Shown here one piece after another: positions 14,200-26,929 of a stretch of DNA of 64,000 nucleotides. Numbering within the stretch: the first letter of the stretch is position 1; each line of letters opens with the position of its first letter. The translations under genes were made by a program, and so were the position numbers. The notes under the pieces were generated by a model, which saw nothing but the letters and a program-made list of their open reading frames with translations, did no database searches and had not been told where the DNA came from. Source of the stretch: Cinclus cinclus (taxonomy: Eukaryota; Chordata; Aves; Passeriformes; Cinclidae); contig NC_085051.1 of NCBI RefSeq assembly GCF_963662255.1, positions 56,707,101 through 56,771,100 of the forward strand. Reading direction: 5' to 3'.

Positions 14200-14630
14200 A
14201 GTAATGATAGTTTTTAACTACAGTGTTGTTTTATTTCATCTCAGAAGCATGCTGTCAGTTTAAGAGAAGGGAACATCTATTGAATTTTGTTTTGCATCTC
14301 TTTTAAAACAAAAGTATTCTCAGCTAGAGCTGCAGGGCTTTTTCCCCCTAAACCAAATAAACTATATATTGGAATGACCTTGTAACAGGTTTCTGTGGCT
14401 CTTTAATCACCAGTGGGTGTTAAATGAAGCATATCTATTTTCTCTGTTACATTACTGTTGGCAACCAGGTCTTCAGTAAGTGCCCAGAAATATTTCCATG
14501 GCAACAAAAAGCATTCAGCATTGCTACTGTTTTGTGCCAATTTAGCTTTAAAATATTCTATTGTGGAGAGAAATATGGTACATTAAGTGAAATAAAGTCA
14601 AGATGCAATGTTCTGAAAAGAATACAAGGA
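14200..14630. promoter_or_regulatory. Candidate conserved non-coding element B
   Basis: AT-rich but complex block with a MEF2-like CTATATATTG near 14361, several TTTAAA/TTAAT cores and the phrase CCATGGCAAC near 14497, which is an RFX/X-box-like half site. It lies just downstream of the candidate small exon. No open frame resembles a protein family. Confidence 0.2.
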
Positions 14631-14893
14631 TAAACAGGAAACACGTATTTCGCAGAAAAGGGGTGGGGGGGAACTGCCAAATGGAAGGAAAAATATTCAA
14701 AGCTCATTTTGTTGCTACTGAAGAGCTTTGCTGAATGTCAGCAAGTCCATGTGTCACTTACACTGTCACTTAGGGTTAGGTAAAAAGCTAACAGAAATAA
14801 GGATACCTCAAACATCTTCTCTTGATCATTTTAATCCATGACTGAAATTTTAAGTTGCCAGGGTATTACAGCCTCTCTGCATGTCTAGGTTAC

Positions 14894-14932
14894 CATCAGA
14901 AGAGTTCACACTCTTGATGTTAGAGAATGAAT
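14894..14932 (-). CDS. SYT16: Candidate small SYT16 exon (39 nt)
   Basis: Possible micro-exon on the minus strand, 2.5 kb downstream of the large acidic exon. It has an excellent acceptor, a 20-nt pyrimidine-rich tract ending CCTTTAG, and a moderate donor, GATG|GTAACC. It begins with AT, which completes the lone G left by the preceding exon to a GAT codon. It then reads DSFSNIKSVNSSD and ends again with a single G in phase 1. Length is 13 codons, so it would insert without shifting frame. The Ser/Asn-rich content suits the linker between the N-terminus and C2A. I could not match the residues to a remembered SYT16 sequence, so the call rests on splice-site quality and phase alone. An alternative donor lies slightly downstream (GGCT|GTAATA). 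Confidence 0.4.
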
Positions 14933-16982
14933 CTAAAGGAAAAAGAGGAAATAAAGAGTTGAAAAATGAAATACAAAGAGCATGTGTGTTTTGGAAGTGA
15001 AAGTTCACTTCGAAGAGTGAAGCGAGTTCTTCCACATCAAAGGGTCTGTGGAAGACATTTTGAAATAACAGTTCAGCACTTTCTCTCCCATTATACAACT
15101 TAGTTCTGAGAGAAAAAGGTATCAGTTCCCAGCCTTGTAACCCTCACACAGCCAACTTTTGTGACTATGAAGTCTTGAGACCACTGGATGGCCCTTTGTG
15201 CAGCACATTGCAGAGATAAAAACATTAAAGTCTATCTGAGACCATTTGGAATGACATTCCCTAAGGTGCAAAAAGCTGTGCAATGGTCCCTGAAGTACTT
15301 GGTGTGGAAGCAGAGAGCTCTAGGAAGCAGCACTGTAGGTGCTGGGAGCTCTGTAGCACCAGCCTTCTAATCCACAATGGCTCCAGGAAGGTTAAGGAGA
15401 AGGAAAACCAAAAAATACAGAGTCAAGCAGCAATTTGATCAGTACCCGCTCTCATGTGGGAGAGATGTCCAGAGGGACCCTCCCCTGAGCTGCAGGGATG
15501 GGTCACTCTGGCATCTGTCTGTCACTATGTTCTCTCACCAGCAAACTCCCTCTGGTCCATCCCCAACTCCTAAGAGCTCTCTTTCTCAGACATCCCCGCA
15601 GGTGACAAACAGCTCTGACAGAGACAGCAGCTCATTCCTGGGCTCCATTTCCCTGAGAGCTCACCAAGAGCTCACCACCTTTCCTCCCACCCACTGTGAG
15701 CACAGATGTGGCCCAGGGACAGGAGGCTGCCCTAGGAATGATGCATTTGGCACCTGGATTTGCTCCAGCAGCCCCTCCTGAGGCACAGGGGTGCAGGCTC
15801 TGCAGGAGACAAGGTCATGCCCTAGGACAGCACTCGTCCAAGAGGATCCATGGCCCCAGCACTCCCTGGATGGACACCTCATGCCCTGCTCCATGACTTC
15901 TGTGCACACTCTGGTCACACAATCCAAGCACACACAGCAAACCCAGCCCTGCAGCGCTGGCTCAGTGCCTGTGGACCAACCCCAGGGGCAGGATATTGCA
16001 CAGGCAATGTATAGGGGTACCAGAAGATAGGGGTTGGGCTCCAAGAGATACAACTCTGAGATCTTTAATCTGAGAACTGGCAATCTTTCATTTGGAATAC
16101 GAAACAAGCAGTCCCAGTTGGGGAGGCAGAACAGCTAGACCAAAAGTGCTTTTTAATTATTTACTCCCTGGCCATAACAGAGTGAGAAATAGCAATAAAG
16201 AAAGGAGCTAATTTTACAGTCATTAAAGAGCACTATCAAGGTTTATACCCTCTCAGTCTCATATTCCTGTTAAATACAAAAACAAACAGGCTGATCTTCC
16301 ACAGCCTGCACAGGAAAGGCTAAATATGTAAGACTTCCCTAGAAGCCAAGAGTGAAGAAAAGCTCCTGGTCACAATAAAACAGACATTTTCAAGAGCACC
16401 TACCACCTGTTTAAAAAAAAAAAATAGATACTTGAAGCCAAATTCTGTAGATCCTCAGTGAGTCTCAAGTTCTTCATCAGCTCCATATTGGAGATCCCAG
16501 TCCCCCCCAACCTCTTTCCACCCTTATCCCCATTGCTTGTAAAGAGCAGCTTTATACCAGCAAGACCCAAGGATGGTGTCAGCAGGACTGCAGCTTTCCT
16601 GAATGTAGCCCCCAGGAAATCTCCAGCCACGCTTGTGGTGACATTGCGTGAGCACAAACCATGTGGCTGAAAGTCAGTTCTGGGCACAATTGCCTGAAAA
16701 CATTCCTGCTGTCATTTAAAGATCAGAAGTCATAGTCAGGCCTATTTAAAATTGAAAATAGCAAAAACTCAGTTCTCCTTCCCATAATCTCCTGCCTGCT
16801 GTCTCTTAAGTCTTGTTTGAAAAGCCTGTGGGGGTGGAAAAGCCTGGGAGGGGAGGAAAGTGATTTGGGAGCCTTTCATCCATAAAATCATGAGATACGG
16901 CTGGCTTTTTAGTGCAGCACTTCACAGCACATGGCACAGTAACATCTTGAGATTCCTGGCACAAAGAAACAAGGTTTGAGAT

Positions 16983-17024
<42 letters not shown>

Positions 17025-17410
17025 ATAGCAATGACGCAAAGGCAGATGGTTCTCAAAGCAAAGACTTAAGGCTAAACATTGCTTTTAACATTCCCTTTAA
17101 AGGGTCTTGCTACCAGAAACTCGGGGGGGGTGGGAAGCAAAACACTTCTTGCTACAGCAACAGGGCCTGATTGCCTTCTAAAACTCAGCATTTTACCCTG
17201 GAGATCTCCACTTCTTGCAATGAGATTAGTCTCTCAAACGAGGGAAGAACAGGAAAGGTTAGATTTTTCGTTGGGATTTGGGGAGTTTGATTTTAGCTAC
17301 GGGAAACAGAGACAATACAGAACATAATGAGCAGATTAGCGACTAAATCAAATCAGCAGCAGAAAAGAAAGGCCTGGATAATGCAGTCAGGGTGCACAGT
17401 AGCTGCTTAC
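14933..17410 (-). other. SYT16: SYT16 intron between large exon and candidate small exon
   Basis: Inferred 2.48-kb intron if the small exon is real. It starts with GTAAGC and ends with a pyrimidine-rich CCTTTAG. It contains a pure (AT)n run near its 5' end and a moderately GC-richer stretch around 15.4-16.0 kb that has an open plus-strand frame but no recognisable protein. No other feature is supported. Confidence 0.45.
16986..17021. repeat. (AT)n microsatellite
   Basis: Uninterrupted alternating AT for about 36 bp, self-complementary and prone to cruciform formation. It lies about 390 bp inside the intron that follows the large SYT16 exon. Confidence 0.97.
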
Positions 17411-17986
17411 CTGCACAGCTTGCCGTGCCATTAGCAGTGTTTAAGGAGCCACCCAAGCTGAGGCTGTGCTCAAGACCTCCCATCCTCAAAGAGGGCTCAC
17501 CTTCTTCCTCAGCGATGGGAGGAAGCCGATCAAGAAGCTGGAGATCTTCACCCATCCAGTAGGATCCATTGGCTGTCAGGGACCTGCTGCTCTCAACACA
17601 CTGCTCTGGCAAGGTGCTGGTATTTTTAAGCTGTTTTTGCCTCTGTGAAGCCGTGTCAGAGCCATGAGGGAGGTTTTGTGAAGCAAGATCAGGGCCTCCA
17701 ATGTAACTGTCTTCTCTAGGATAGAAATAGTCCTCATCCCAAAGGTCCAGGTCTCGTTCATCATCTGATCCTTCAGAATAATCCTCATAAATGCCTCCAT
17801 TATTCTCCAAGTCCTGGGTCCTCTCTTCTTCTGGCTTACGACCCACTCCACTCAAATTCAGCAGAGAGGCAGATATGGAGTCTCCTGCTTGTTGGATTGC
17901 TTCGTATATCTGAGACATCCAAGAAGACAGTGGCTGGAGGAAATTCTGAGCAGCCTCAGAAGCCATGTTTAACACTATGCCAGTGT
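17411..17986 (-). CDS. SYT16: SYT16 large N-terminal exon, acidic linker region (576 nt)
   Basis: Large coding exon on the minus strand with 192 codons' worth of sequence. The donor is strong (GCAG|GTAAGC at 17411/17410). The acceptor, CACCAG ending at 17987, has only a weak pyrimidine tract. From the acceptor the frame reads (D)-T-G-I-V-L-N-M, then ASEAAQNFLQPLSSWMSQ, then IYEAIQQAGDSISASLLNLS, an acidic region containing EDYSEGSDDERDLDLWDEDY, and later PPIAEEEGEPSL. This resembles the human SYT16 N-terminus as I recall it: a start MVLTMAS, a QPLSSW block, YEA.QQAGD, SASL and an SIAEEE segment. The exon is an unstructured, strongly acidic linker ahead of the C2 domains, with no enzymatic motif. 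A Met at 17967 in good context (AACATGG) could start a soluble protein. If the membrane exon is included, translation reads straight through into this exon, because the phases fit. The exon ends with a single G, phase 1. Confidence 0.85.
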
Positions 17987-20900
17987 CTGGTGATCAGTTG
18001 TTCAGCTTTGCCAGCATGTCACTTATAATTCAGGGAGCTACAGAATAAGCACCACAAGAAATTACTGTGAATTGCTTGTCCATCAACACCTGTCGACACA
18101 CTATCTATGTAAGATGTATAGAACTGAGAGGGGGAAATGGAAAAAGCACTTCCACCCATTGAGAATACCACCAGAAATCCAGAAATGATGGACAAATTGC
18201 ACATATTCCTGCAGAGATCAGGAAAGCTTTTATTCAATTGCTAAACCTTATATAAAAATACAAACACAGAACCTTGGAACATGAGTAACTTTTTGAAGTG
18301 CACACACTCTGGTTACAGCTGTGAACAGACCTGGGGTAAAAGAGGTACAAAACAACCTGCAATCAAAAATCTCAGATAACCTCCTGGCCCCAATTTCCTT
18401 AGCATTAGCATGACCAGGTGAGGAAACTGAAGGGAGGAGAATTTGGGGAGAATTATGTTTTGAATGATGAAGATCATAGGCCTAAAGCTTGCAGTAGTAG
18501 CCCATGGCAGACAAGTATCTCAAATTATTTGCTCAAAAAAAGCTATGAAGAAACTCTCTCTGCCCATAGTCCAGAGCTGTTTTGCCATTTTCAGAAATGG
18601 GAAAAAAAAATATAAAAGAGGAGGTGTAATATTATAGGTACAACATTACTGGGAACAGAAGCAAGCTAACAAAAGCACTGGTGTCATCTCAATATGATGT
18701 TTTCTCAAAATTCTTCTAAACTCTAAATAAAAACACAACTTGAAGAAAGTTAACATGCCTTTTTGCCCAATATACATCTTCCCACATTATCACAAGACAG
18801 ATATTCTTTTAGGAACTCTGAGAAGGAGAAACATACAAATAGGATGATGGGTTTATGAAGAAAGAATTAAATAGGTGCAGAATTTAGACTAACTAGATAA
18901 CTAAAAAGAAGCTTCAAAACGGATATAAACGTCTTGCTGAATTGAGAGCATAAAAGGGTAAATACAGTGTAACAGCAAGAAAATAAGCTCAGCAGCAACT
19001 TGTATTACCTTGTGAAATGATCTCCAGAGACATGCAGTGAGGATCTCAGTGTTGTGGACCTATAAATGGAGCACAGACTGAGGAGGTCCCACTTTGCTTG
19101 GTGAGCAGCTCTTTTAGACATGATATCAGTGACTTAAGAGGACTTCAACTTTTTAAAACACCTGTGCCAAATCATTTTGTTCAGTGATGCTGATCTATGC
19201 TGCAGACACTTCCAACAGGTTTATTGTCAGCTTCAGCATGGGCTAAGAATTGCAGCCCTAACAAGGGCAGTAAATGAATGTGGGTTACTGAAGGCATTTT
19301 AAGAGCTGTGGCTGTCACCAGCTCCCTGGGCTCAGGGCACACACTGTTCCAGCATCATCTGCCAGCCTCCAGCCCTCAGCTCAGCCCCTGGGACCCAGGT
19401 AAAGCTCCCTGCCATGCATTAAATCTTTGGCAAGGAACAGACAGTGCCACAGCCTCCCCTCCCAGGTGAGCTGTTCCCTTCACTGATTCTCCTCTTTCCA
19501 GCCCTGCCCTTGGCAAAGCCTCTCTGCTTTGTGCAACTGATTTTCTCATATACCAAAAGAGATTACAGGCTCCAAACAACCCATTTGCAGCATAATGTGG
19601 ATTGGCTACTGGTAAATCACAGAGAAGTCACTGAGGAGAGATGGCATTTTAACAGTGAGATTCTCCCAGGCATGAGAGGAGATAAATTATGGTGGGCAAG
19701 TGCTAGATACTGGGTACATTTTTAACCTGTCACTTATTTACAGGCAAGAGCAAATGAATCTCTGGTTTATGATGAAAGAAGAACTTCACAGTGCTCTCCC
19801 TCTGTCTCAGCAGCAAGACCCATGGCAGCAGTAGCCCTCAGAGGGATGCAGGCATCCAGAAGTGATCGCTAACTGATGGAGATAAAACATACAGGTGCTG
19901 AAATGAAGTGCTGCTCTATTATAAAAATAAACAGAACATAGCCTTGTGATATTTGCATGGGGAATAATTAGCTCATCTTGTTATTAGATTTTGGAGCTAA
20001 CACCTGATGGGTCCAACAGAGCTATCCCACTTCTGGCTGCTGTGGCTGGCTACACCACGCTCAGGTAAACATCACAGACTGACACAGGGAGGTTGGTACC
20101 ACAACCATAACGATGGAAGGAGTTTTCAAGGCAGGATTTTGCTTCAGTAAGGGAAGTAAGCAGTGATCTACAGCCACCTGCAGGGCTTGGATGTGGTCAC
20201 TCAGTCATCTGAAGCAGCCAATAAAACTTGAATGTGAAGTTCCATGTACGAAGCAGTTGCCTGTAGGCTGGGGGAGAGCATGACACATACACATGTATAC
20301 AGACACACAGCTCTACCCAAGACTGGGACATTTGTCTGGATTGAATCCTAGGAACCCCAACAAGTAGTTTGACTTCAGTTTATAGACAATAGACAGACAC
20401 TCACGTGTATTCCACCAAAAAATCTAAACTACTTTGCAGTAGCACCTGCAACTAACACATGCAACTTGCAACATAATAATGCAACTTTACATAATCTCTA
20501 GAGACAAAAAACAATGTCTTTTTTCAGGGTGCCTGACTCTGTTTCACTTTTGCTTTGCTTTTCCTACCATCCTCTTACTAAGGACTCCACAGTCAGTGGT
20601 ATGCTGAACAACTGGAGTTCAGATGAATTATAAATGGTTTATTTTTGTACTTGCAGCAGATGGATAAAATGTGTAACAAGCTGTAGACAAGTTTAGGCGG
20701 GCAACGGTTTTACAAACTCACCAGAGGATCAAAGGGGGCTGAGCTGTGTTACAGGCTTGCTGTTTCCCAGGAGCTCTCTCCATTAATTAGGAGACACTGC
20801 TCTAACAGTGTGTTCATGATATATTTCACAACATGGCCTTTTCAACATAACGGATTTTTACTTTTGATTTCTCCAACAGTTTTGACTTGCATTAGAAGAA

Positions 20901-21806
20901 GAAGAAAAAAAAAAGCCTGAAAGAACTGAGAAAAACATAAAATGTGTGGGAAAATAAAAAAAAAATCCATTTCTTTTTAAAAGTATTCATCAAACAAGAG
21001 AGAGGAAAAAAAGCAGTTTAGCAAATTTACTTCAAGTTCCATCTTCTAAAACCACCCATAAGAATTTTCACACCAAATCACATGTTAAACTCAAAGCAGT
21101 TAGGGATTTTTTGTTTCCTCTCCTGCAAAATCAGATAACTAAAAGGATCAATGTTAAGCCTCTCACAGAAACCATCATAACCTTTACTACAATCTATATT
21201 TCCTTGTCTTGATAGGAACATTATTCCCAAATAACATTCCCATTGAGAGGTGCAATTACTGTATTGCTAAAAAAAGTAGACTATTACCAGAATTTGAAAC
21301 ACGACCAGAATGCAGAGGTTTGTAATATTACCAAAGTGTCTTTCAATCTTCTTGATAGGTAGGTTCCTAAAAAAGTGTCATTAGTTGTACATTTCTTAAT
21401 GTTTCCCTTATTCAAGCTGTTGCAGAGTGTGGGCACAAACTTCCTTTTCTTCAGTCACTTTTTGTGACTTGGAAAAGTGGCCCTTGGAAAAGTTTTCTAC
21501 CAAACTCCACCCTTAGAGGCAGAACACAGGTTGAAAATGGATTATATCCATGAGCAGGAACTTTATTTGTGTGGACAACAAAGAAGAGCAATGTGACTGA
21601 CTCAGCATAAAGTTCTGCTCCAAGGTTAGGAGGAAAACCTAAAACAAGGTGTGAATCTAAGCTGATGCCCAGAACATCAAGTGGAAAAACCTGTGCAAAA
21701 GGGTAAGGCCATTTTGCTGCTCACAGACAAGGGAAATAAGGAAGGCTTAGAGAGGTAAGATTTTTTGAGCTACTGAAAACTGTAATGAGCTTGATCCTCC
21801 TTTCAG

Positions 21807-22103
21807 ACTAGAGCCCAATTAAAATGCACATTTAAACTAGCAGAGAATGTACTCAGATGAAGGCAAGCAGCAGCAACACTGGGCCAAGAAATCCTCTATG
21901 CTGGTTGTGGGAACAATCTGGACTCTGCTCCTCCTGCAGTTGTCAGGTTTGTATCTGACAAGATGCTTGCAAAGCCCTTGCACTCTCACCAAACATTACT
22001 ATGATGAAAATGTATTTGCAGCTGAAATTGTCACGGTGCCAAGCCCAGCCTGTGCTCTTGAAGCTGTTCAGAAGGTTGGAGGCTCTTGCAGAAGTGTTAT
22101 GGG
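21807..22103 (+). CDS. Possible plus-strand exon with a hydrophobic N-terminal ORF, unidentified
   Basis: On the plus strand a decent acceptor (TTGATCCTCCTTTCAG ending at 21806) and a consensus donor (GGG|GTAAGT at 22103/22104) bracket 297 nt. An ATG at 21847 opens a frame that runs through the donor. It encodes a short polar start, MYSDEGKQQQHWAKK, then a strongly hydrophobic stretch, VGTIWTLLLLQLSGLYL, like a signal anchor, then a Cys-containing segment. I recognise no family. It lies antisense inside a SYT16 intron, so it could be a lncRNA exon, a lineage-specific gene or chance. No partner exon was found. Confidence 0.15.
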
Positions 22104-22265
22104 GTAAGTTCACAGACAGTGCCCAAGGTTCACATCAGCTGCGAGCATCACACTGAGCAAACTTCCTCAAGGTAAAAACAAAACAGAAATACAGAACATC
22201 TGGTACCTTTTGGGCCTATTTTGTGCTATAAAAATGCTATTTATGTGGCTGAATTTAACACAAGC

Positions 22266-22307
22266 AAAAAAAAAAAAAAAAAAAAAGAAAACAAACAAAA
22301 AAAAACC
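22266..22307. repeat. Poly(A)-rich microsatellite
   Basis: About 21 consecutive A, then GAAAACAAAC and a further run of A. No retrotransposon body could be recognised next to it. Confidence 0.9.
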
Positions 22308-25300
22308 AGAGGCACTTTCCAAGTGATTATGTGTTCTGTGATAATAGTTTTCAGCTGGTGAATCAGAAACTCCAGGGCACTGAAGGAAAATCTAATGGTT
22401 TATGCCAATAAATTAGACACATCTCATTGGAAACATTCACGGGTTACAAATCAACACAGCACTAAACCCACTGCTACAGAGCGTTGGTCCTGCAAGCCCC
22501 AGAATGGTGAAGAGAAAACAAAGATGAGCTCAGGCAGACAGCAATGTACCCGGCTGCACAGGGCTCAGCCCACACACAGGAAGCCTGCAGACTTATTTCT
22601 CACTCCCAAATCATCTCATGTCTTTGCAGGCAGCTCGCTACAGATGCTGTGCCAAATTAGTTGTAAAAATTGATACCCAGATGACAAAAGTGGTTTTGAT
22701 CAGGATATTTAGCCCCATGTTGTCTCCTACTTTCTTTTCATTCCTTTGTTCACGCTCTCCTTTTGTCAGTAACAATGGCCAAAAAATTACTGATCTTCAC
22801 TGCTTCAGTGGGATGGGGAGAAGAGGAAAGAGGTAGAAGAAAAAAAAGGAATTATGCAAATGTGACATTTATGGTTCAAAATTGCGGAGCTTTTTTCAAA
22901 AAAACCCAGGTCTCTCCATCATACAAAATATGTGATGACAAATTCATGCAAAAAAAAAAAAGTTCTTGGAAGACAAGGATTCAAATATTGTGCTCAGAAG
23001 CTCCAATAGCAATAGGGCTGAGGAGCTGATGGTGATTTCCTATACTGGCCTCTTTAAGACTCTGTTTTTGCCTAGACTGTAAGAACTACTGAAATCAGAC
23101 ATGCGTTCATCTCATGTAAATCCAGGGCACCCAGAAAGCAGAGCATCTGTGAATGCACAGATGGGTATTATTGCCACCAAAATATTCATACAAAACCTGG
23201 GGCAATTTTCAGGAAAGAGAAAATGGCAACACCTCCCCGGCCATAACATTTGGGTTGGATATTCAGGCAAGCCAGATTCTTACTTGGCACTGATGTTAAA
23301 TCCAGAGTCACTCCACTGAAGGCAGTCACATCCTTCAAATCAAAATAAAACCTTTTGCATTTAAAGAGCTGCTTGTCACCAGAGGCACAAAAAAGCCCCT
23401 AATGTTCCATGCCAAATGGTTGCACAAAAAGCAGCAATGAATAACTTCATTTATACCTCTCCAGCCGAGGGTTACATAAAGGGCATAAAGAAATTCACAA
23501 ATCACTGGAGTATCAGAAAAGAGGTGTTAGTAGTGGCAACTGTGCTCTTTCAGGCTGAAAGTGTGAGAAACATCTGTAATTACTGGATTAGGGGAATGAA
23601 TGAAGAAACCTGCAGTCAGAAATTACAGCAAGTTCTATAATTGAGCTGCTGCCATTCGCCGGCTTGCATGAAGCCAGAATAGCCAAAAGGAAATCACAAT
23701 TTCAAAAGGCTGAAGAAACATCAGTTTACACCACCACTCCACCCCACCCACCTGTGCTGTCCCGCTGTTCCCTAGGGCAGATCCCATAGACTCCACCCGC
23801 CTGCAACTGTGCTACCCAGTCTGCAGCAAGTGAACAAACCTGGGTCAATCAGAGCAATTACTTGCATGGAAATTAGCAGTGGGAGAGCATGTCTGGCTGT
23901 TTAACAAAATGAAGTTATTTTAGAAACATTTAGAGGAGTCACCCAGTTCCTGTTACTCCTTCCCCCACGCACACACTCCATCCTTACAGAACCTGTGGGA
24001 ATTGCTCTGTGTGGACCACCAAGAGCAGTGCAGACAGTGCTGTTTGGGAGAAAAAAAAAAAAAAACACCACTGTGGATGATTCCTGGTGATCCATCTTTG
24101 TGTGCACACAATGGCTGAGTCTGTAGCTCCCATCTCCTCTCACTTCTAAGTCAAACACCAGTCCAGGTATAAATGCTGGGAGGTTGAGGGATCACTGGGA
24201 AAACCAGACCTAGACTCAAAGGACTTAAAGGAATTTGGAGCCACAGATCTGAGCAGGCAGTTGTCCCCACTGACTTAGGGACTGCTCCCTCAGCTACTCT
24301 AATCCTTCATTTAATTCAGCATGTTGCAAACCAGGCTCTCCAATCTCTAGGGCAGGCAGCAATAGCAGCAATCACACTGTCCCATGGCCAGTCACTCTTC
24401 CTACATGACTATTGAAGCAGTTGAGAGAAAAAGCAATTTAGAAGAGCAGCTTCTTCTGGGCACTGAGAAACTTCCCTTTCACAAGCTTCTCTCCTTCCTG
24501 TCACTCGTTGGTCAAGGAATCTGAACTACATACCTCAGCTGGGTGACAGAAACAACCTCAGGCTCCCTCTCAATCCTCCCTTGCTGAGGACAATGAAGCT
24601 ACTGGGTACTCAGCATCAGAGTTAAAAGGACCAGCCACTACTCTATTTCTATGGAGAAGTACACCCCTGGGTTTTCCACAACTTTGGAGGAGGCCAGACT
24701 GGTGCTGTCACACTCCTCCACATTTCTTATTTCTAAACATGAATCTCTGCCTCTGCTGCATGTGACAGTCCCACTCACTGCATGTGATGGGTCCCCAGGG
24801 CCCAGGGCAGCACTGGCAATGAAAGGCAGCACTGCTAACATTCCAGCCCTTGGTGAGTGCTTGAGGTGTTGATGCTTTCCTTAAAACCTTGGCTATGGGA
24901 GATGAGTGTTTTATATAAGAACTGCATCTCCATTTATTTATTTTAAGTGTGCAGCTAGCCCCAGGGGCTGGAAGAGTGGCTGTGCAGAACAGCTTGAGAA
25001 CATGAACTGAAAGTGCTCTTGAGGCTGATAAAACAGAAAGAAAAATGGAAAAAAAGTCTTCCTTCAAACCTCATCATATTTATGCTGTTTACACACATCA
25101 AGAGTACATCTTTAACAAGTGTTCAAGGCAAGGCACAACTGGAATATTTCCATATAAAGCACAGTGTACTAAGCTGCAACTTCTTTCCCAGTCTCATCAC
25201 AACATTATGAAAAGATTATGGAGTAGAACAAAGAGGACCCTTCACTCCCTTGAGCCACAGGATTTGGCTGGTTACAGCTCTTTACACAAAGGCTTGCTCC

Positions 25301-26929
25301 AGCATTATCACATGTACCTGTGAAATTCACCCATGAACTTTTGAAGTAAAGGGCTCCCCAACACTATAAACACAGTGCACAGGAACACCACCACCTCCTC
25401 TTGGTCCCAAAACTCACAGAACAGATGGGAGCACGAAACCATCACAGCATCAAAAGGTCTCACATGCGACCTCACTGACTTCTCTCAAGCCTCTGCTCAA
25501 GGGAAGGTTCTCCTTGCTTGTGTGGAGAGATGATTCAAGGGGCAATTTCCCATACACACTCTCCCAGTGCCTGAAAGACCACCAGTGCTCTGAAGCACCA
25601 GTCCAGATGGCTCTAAAGATATGGCAGTTAATCTTCCCCTCACTAAGGAGTTCTGCACATGACCTATATAAAGGCTCTACATCGCTCCAGAAAGACCAGG
25701 ACTGCTTCATGCCACCACCTCTTCCTTCTGCACATGATTTGGCTTGATATGCTCTGTGCCACCTTCCTACCAGGTATGTGGTTACCAGCTTCTCTACCTT
25801 TGCAGCCTGCTCTGAGCTCTCCCCTGCAGTGACAAGTGCAGCCTAAATACAGCCTGGCTGTGTCCAGATGAGCTCCAGCCCTCCCAGTGAAGGGACTCCT
25901 GCAGCTGCATGAGAAGAAACCAGGGCAGCATATCCCTGCTTGAGAGATGGACTCATCATTAAGATCAACAAACCAGTCAAGAACAGGATCCATAGGAGTG
26001 TAAAGTACCAAAAATCTGCCATCCATTTTGTCCCAGTAATTAAATGTCTTTAATTGAAGTCTCCTAAAAGGTTTTCAATTAAATCTTCATTTCAACAATG
26101 ATATTTTCTTTATTTTTGTCCCTCCATAGAGACACAAATGGTGCAATTAAAATTAAATCAGAGACAAACCAGCCAGATGTATTCTAGAGCCATGATGATG
26201 AGAGCACCTATTTCATTCTGACACTTGCCTTGTTCTGAGGTCAGGCTTTATACAGGAAAGCAAAAACAACAACAAAAAAGAGGCTCTGACATTTTACAGT
26301 ACATTTTCTAAATGTCACCCTACACACCTGCAAAGTAGACAGATTTGCTCATGCTCCTCTACCAGCTCTCTTCTTCATAACTCAGGTAGATAACAGAACT
26401 CAGCTGGATCCAGGGGCGAGAGGAGCAGCCCATGCACTGAACACATGCACCCCTTCCCAGGCCACAGCCTTCATTCACCTCTGCTATTGCATGTGGGGGC
26501 TCATCCCATAGCAGATGTCACAGTCATGCAAAATGCCTGCTCTCTACCTCTTAATTCCAGATGCGGAAAATCTTTCCCCAGTTTGAGAGCTTAGAACTGG
26601 GAAGAGCAACCATTAGTGGGCTGCGTGTTAAAGAACACCAGAGCTCTTGGAATAAGGATCTCCTTGCAACACACACAGCTCAGAAGAAAAAAAGATGAGA
26701 AGAGGAAAAGTGAATGCTAACCAATGAACTGCATGTAACAAACGCTCCCCATCCTGCTCCTTCCTACCCAGCAGAGCCAGATTCCGAATTTGAAGCAAAC
26801 TCTTGCTTGTCAACACTCCTCTTGGGAGAGCTCCCTCACCGTGCTGGAAACAGCCTTCCCTGGCTTCCCTGCCCAAGCTCAGCCTCCAAGTTTCTACATT
26901 CGCCATATGACACACTGAGTTAGCCCAGG

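Larger units (their letters stand above)
5578..14893. other. Non-coding DNA, presumed SYT16 intron
   Basis: Nine kilobases without a supportable exon, RNA gene or CR1 copy. Two sub-blocks stand out as possible conserved non-coding elements, 6730-7130 and 14200-14630, and are listed separately. Poly(A) and A-rich microsatellites occur at 11220-11285, 13005-13022 and 13820-13893. Elsewhere nothing is seen beyond ordinary intronic sequence. Confidence 0.6.

Noticed and set aside
15377..15781. 134-codon plus-strand open frame rich in Ser, Pro and Arg
   Set aside because: No recognisable domain, no paired splice sites, and it lies antisense within a probable SYT16 intron. Its length is unremarkable for GC-richer DNA.
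18019..18237. Minus-strand hydrophobic frame just upstream of the large SYT16 exon
   Set aside because: It is separated from the exon by in-frame stops, lacks splice sites and has no family resemblance.
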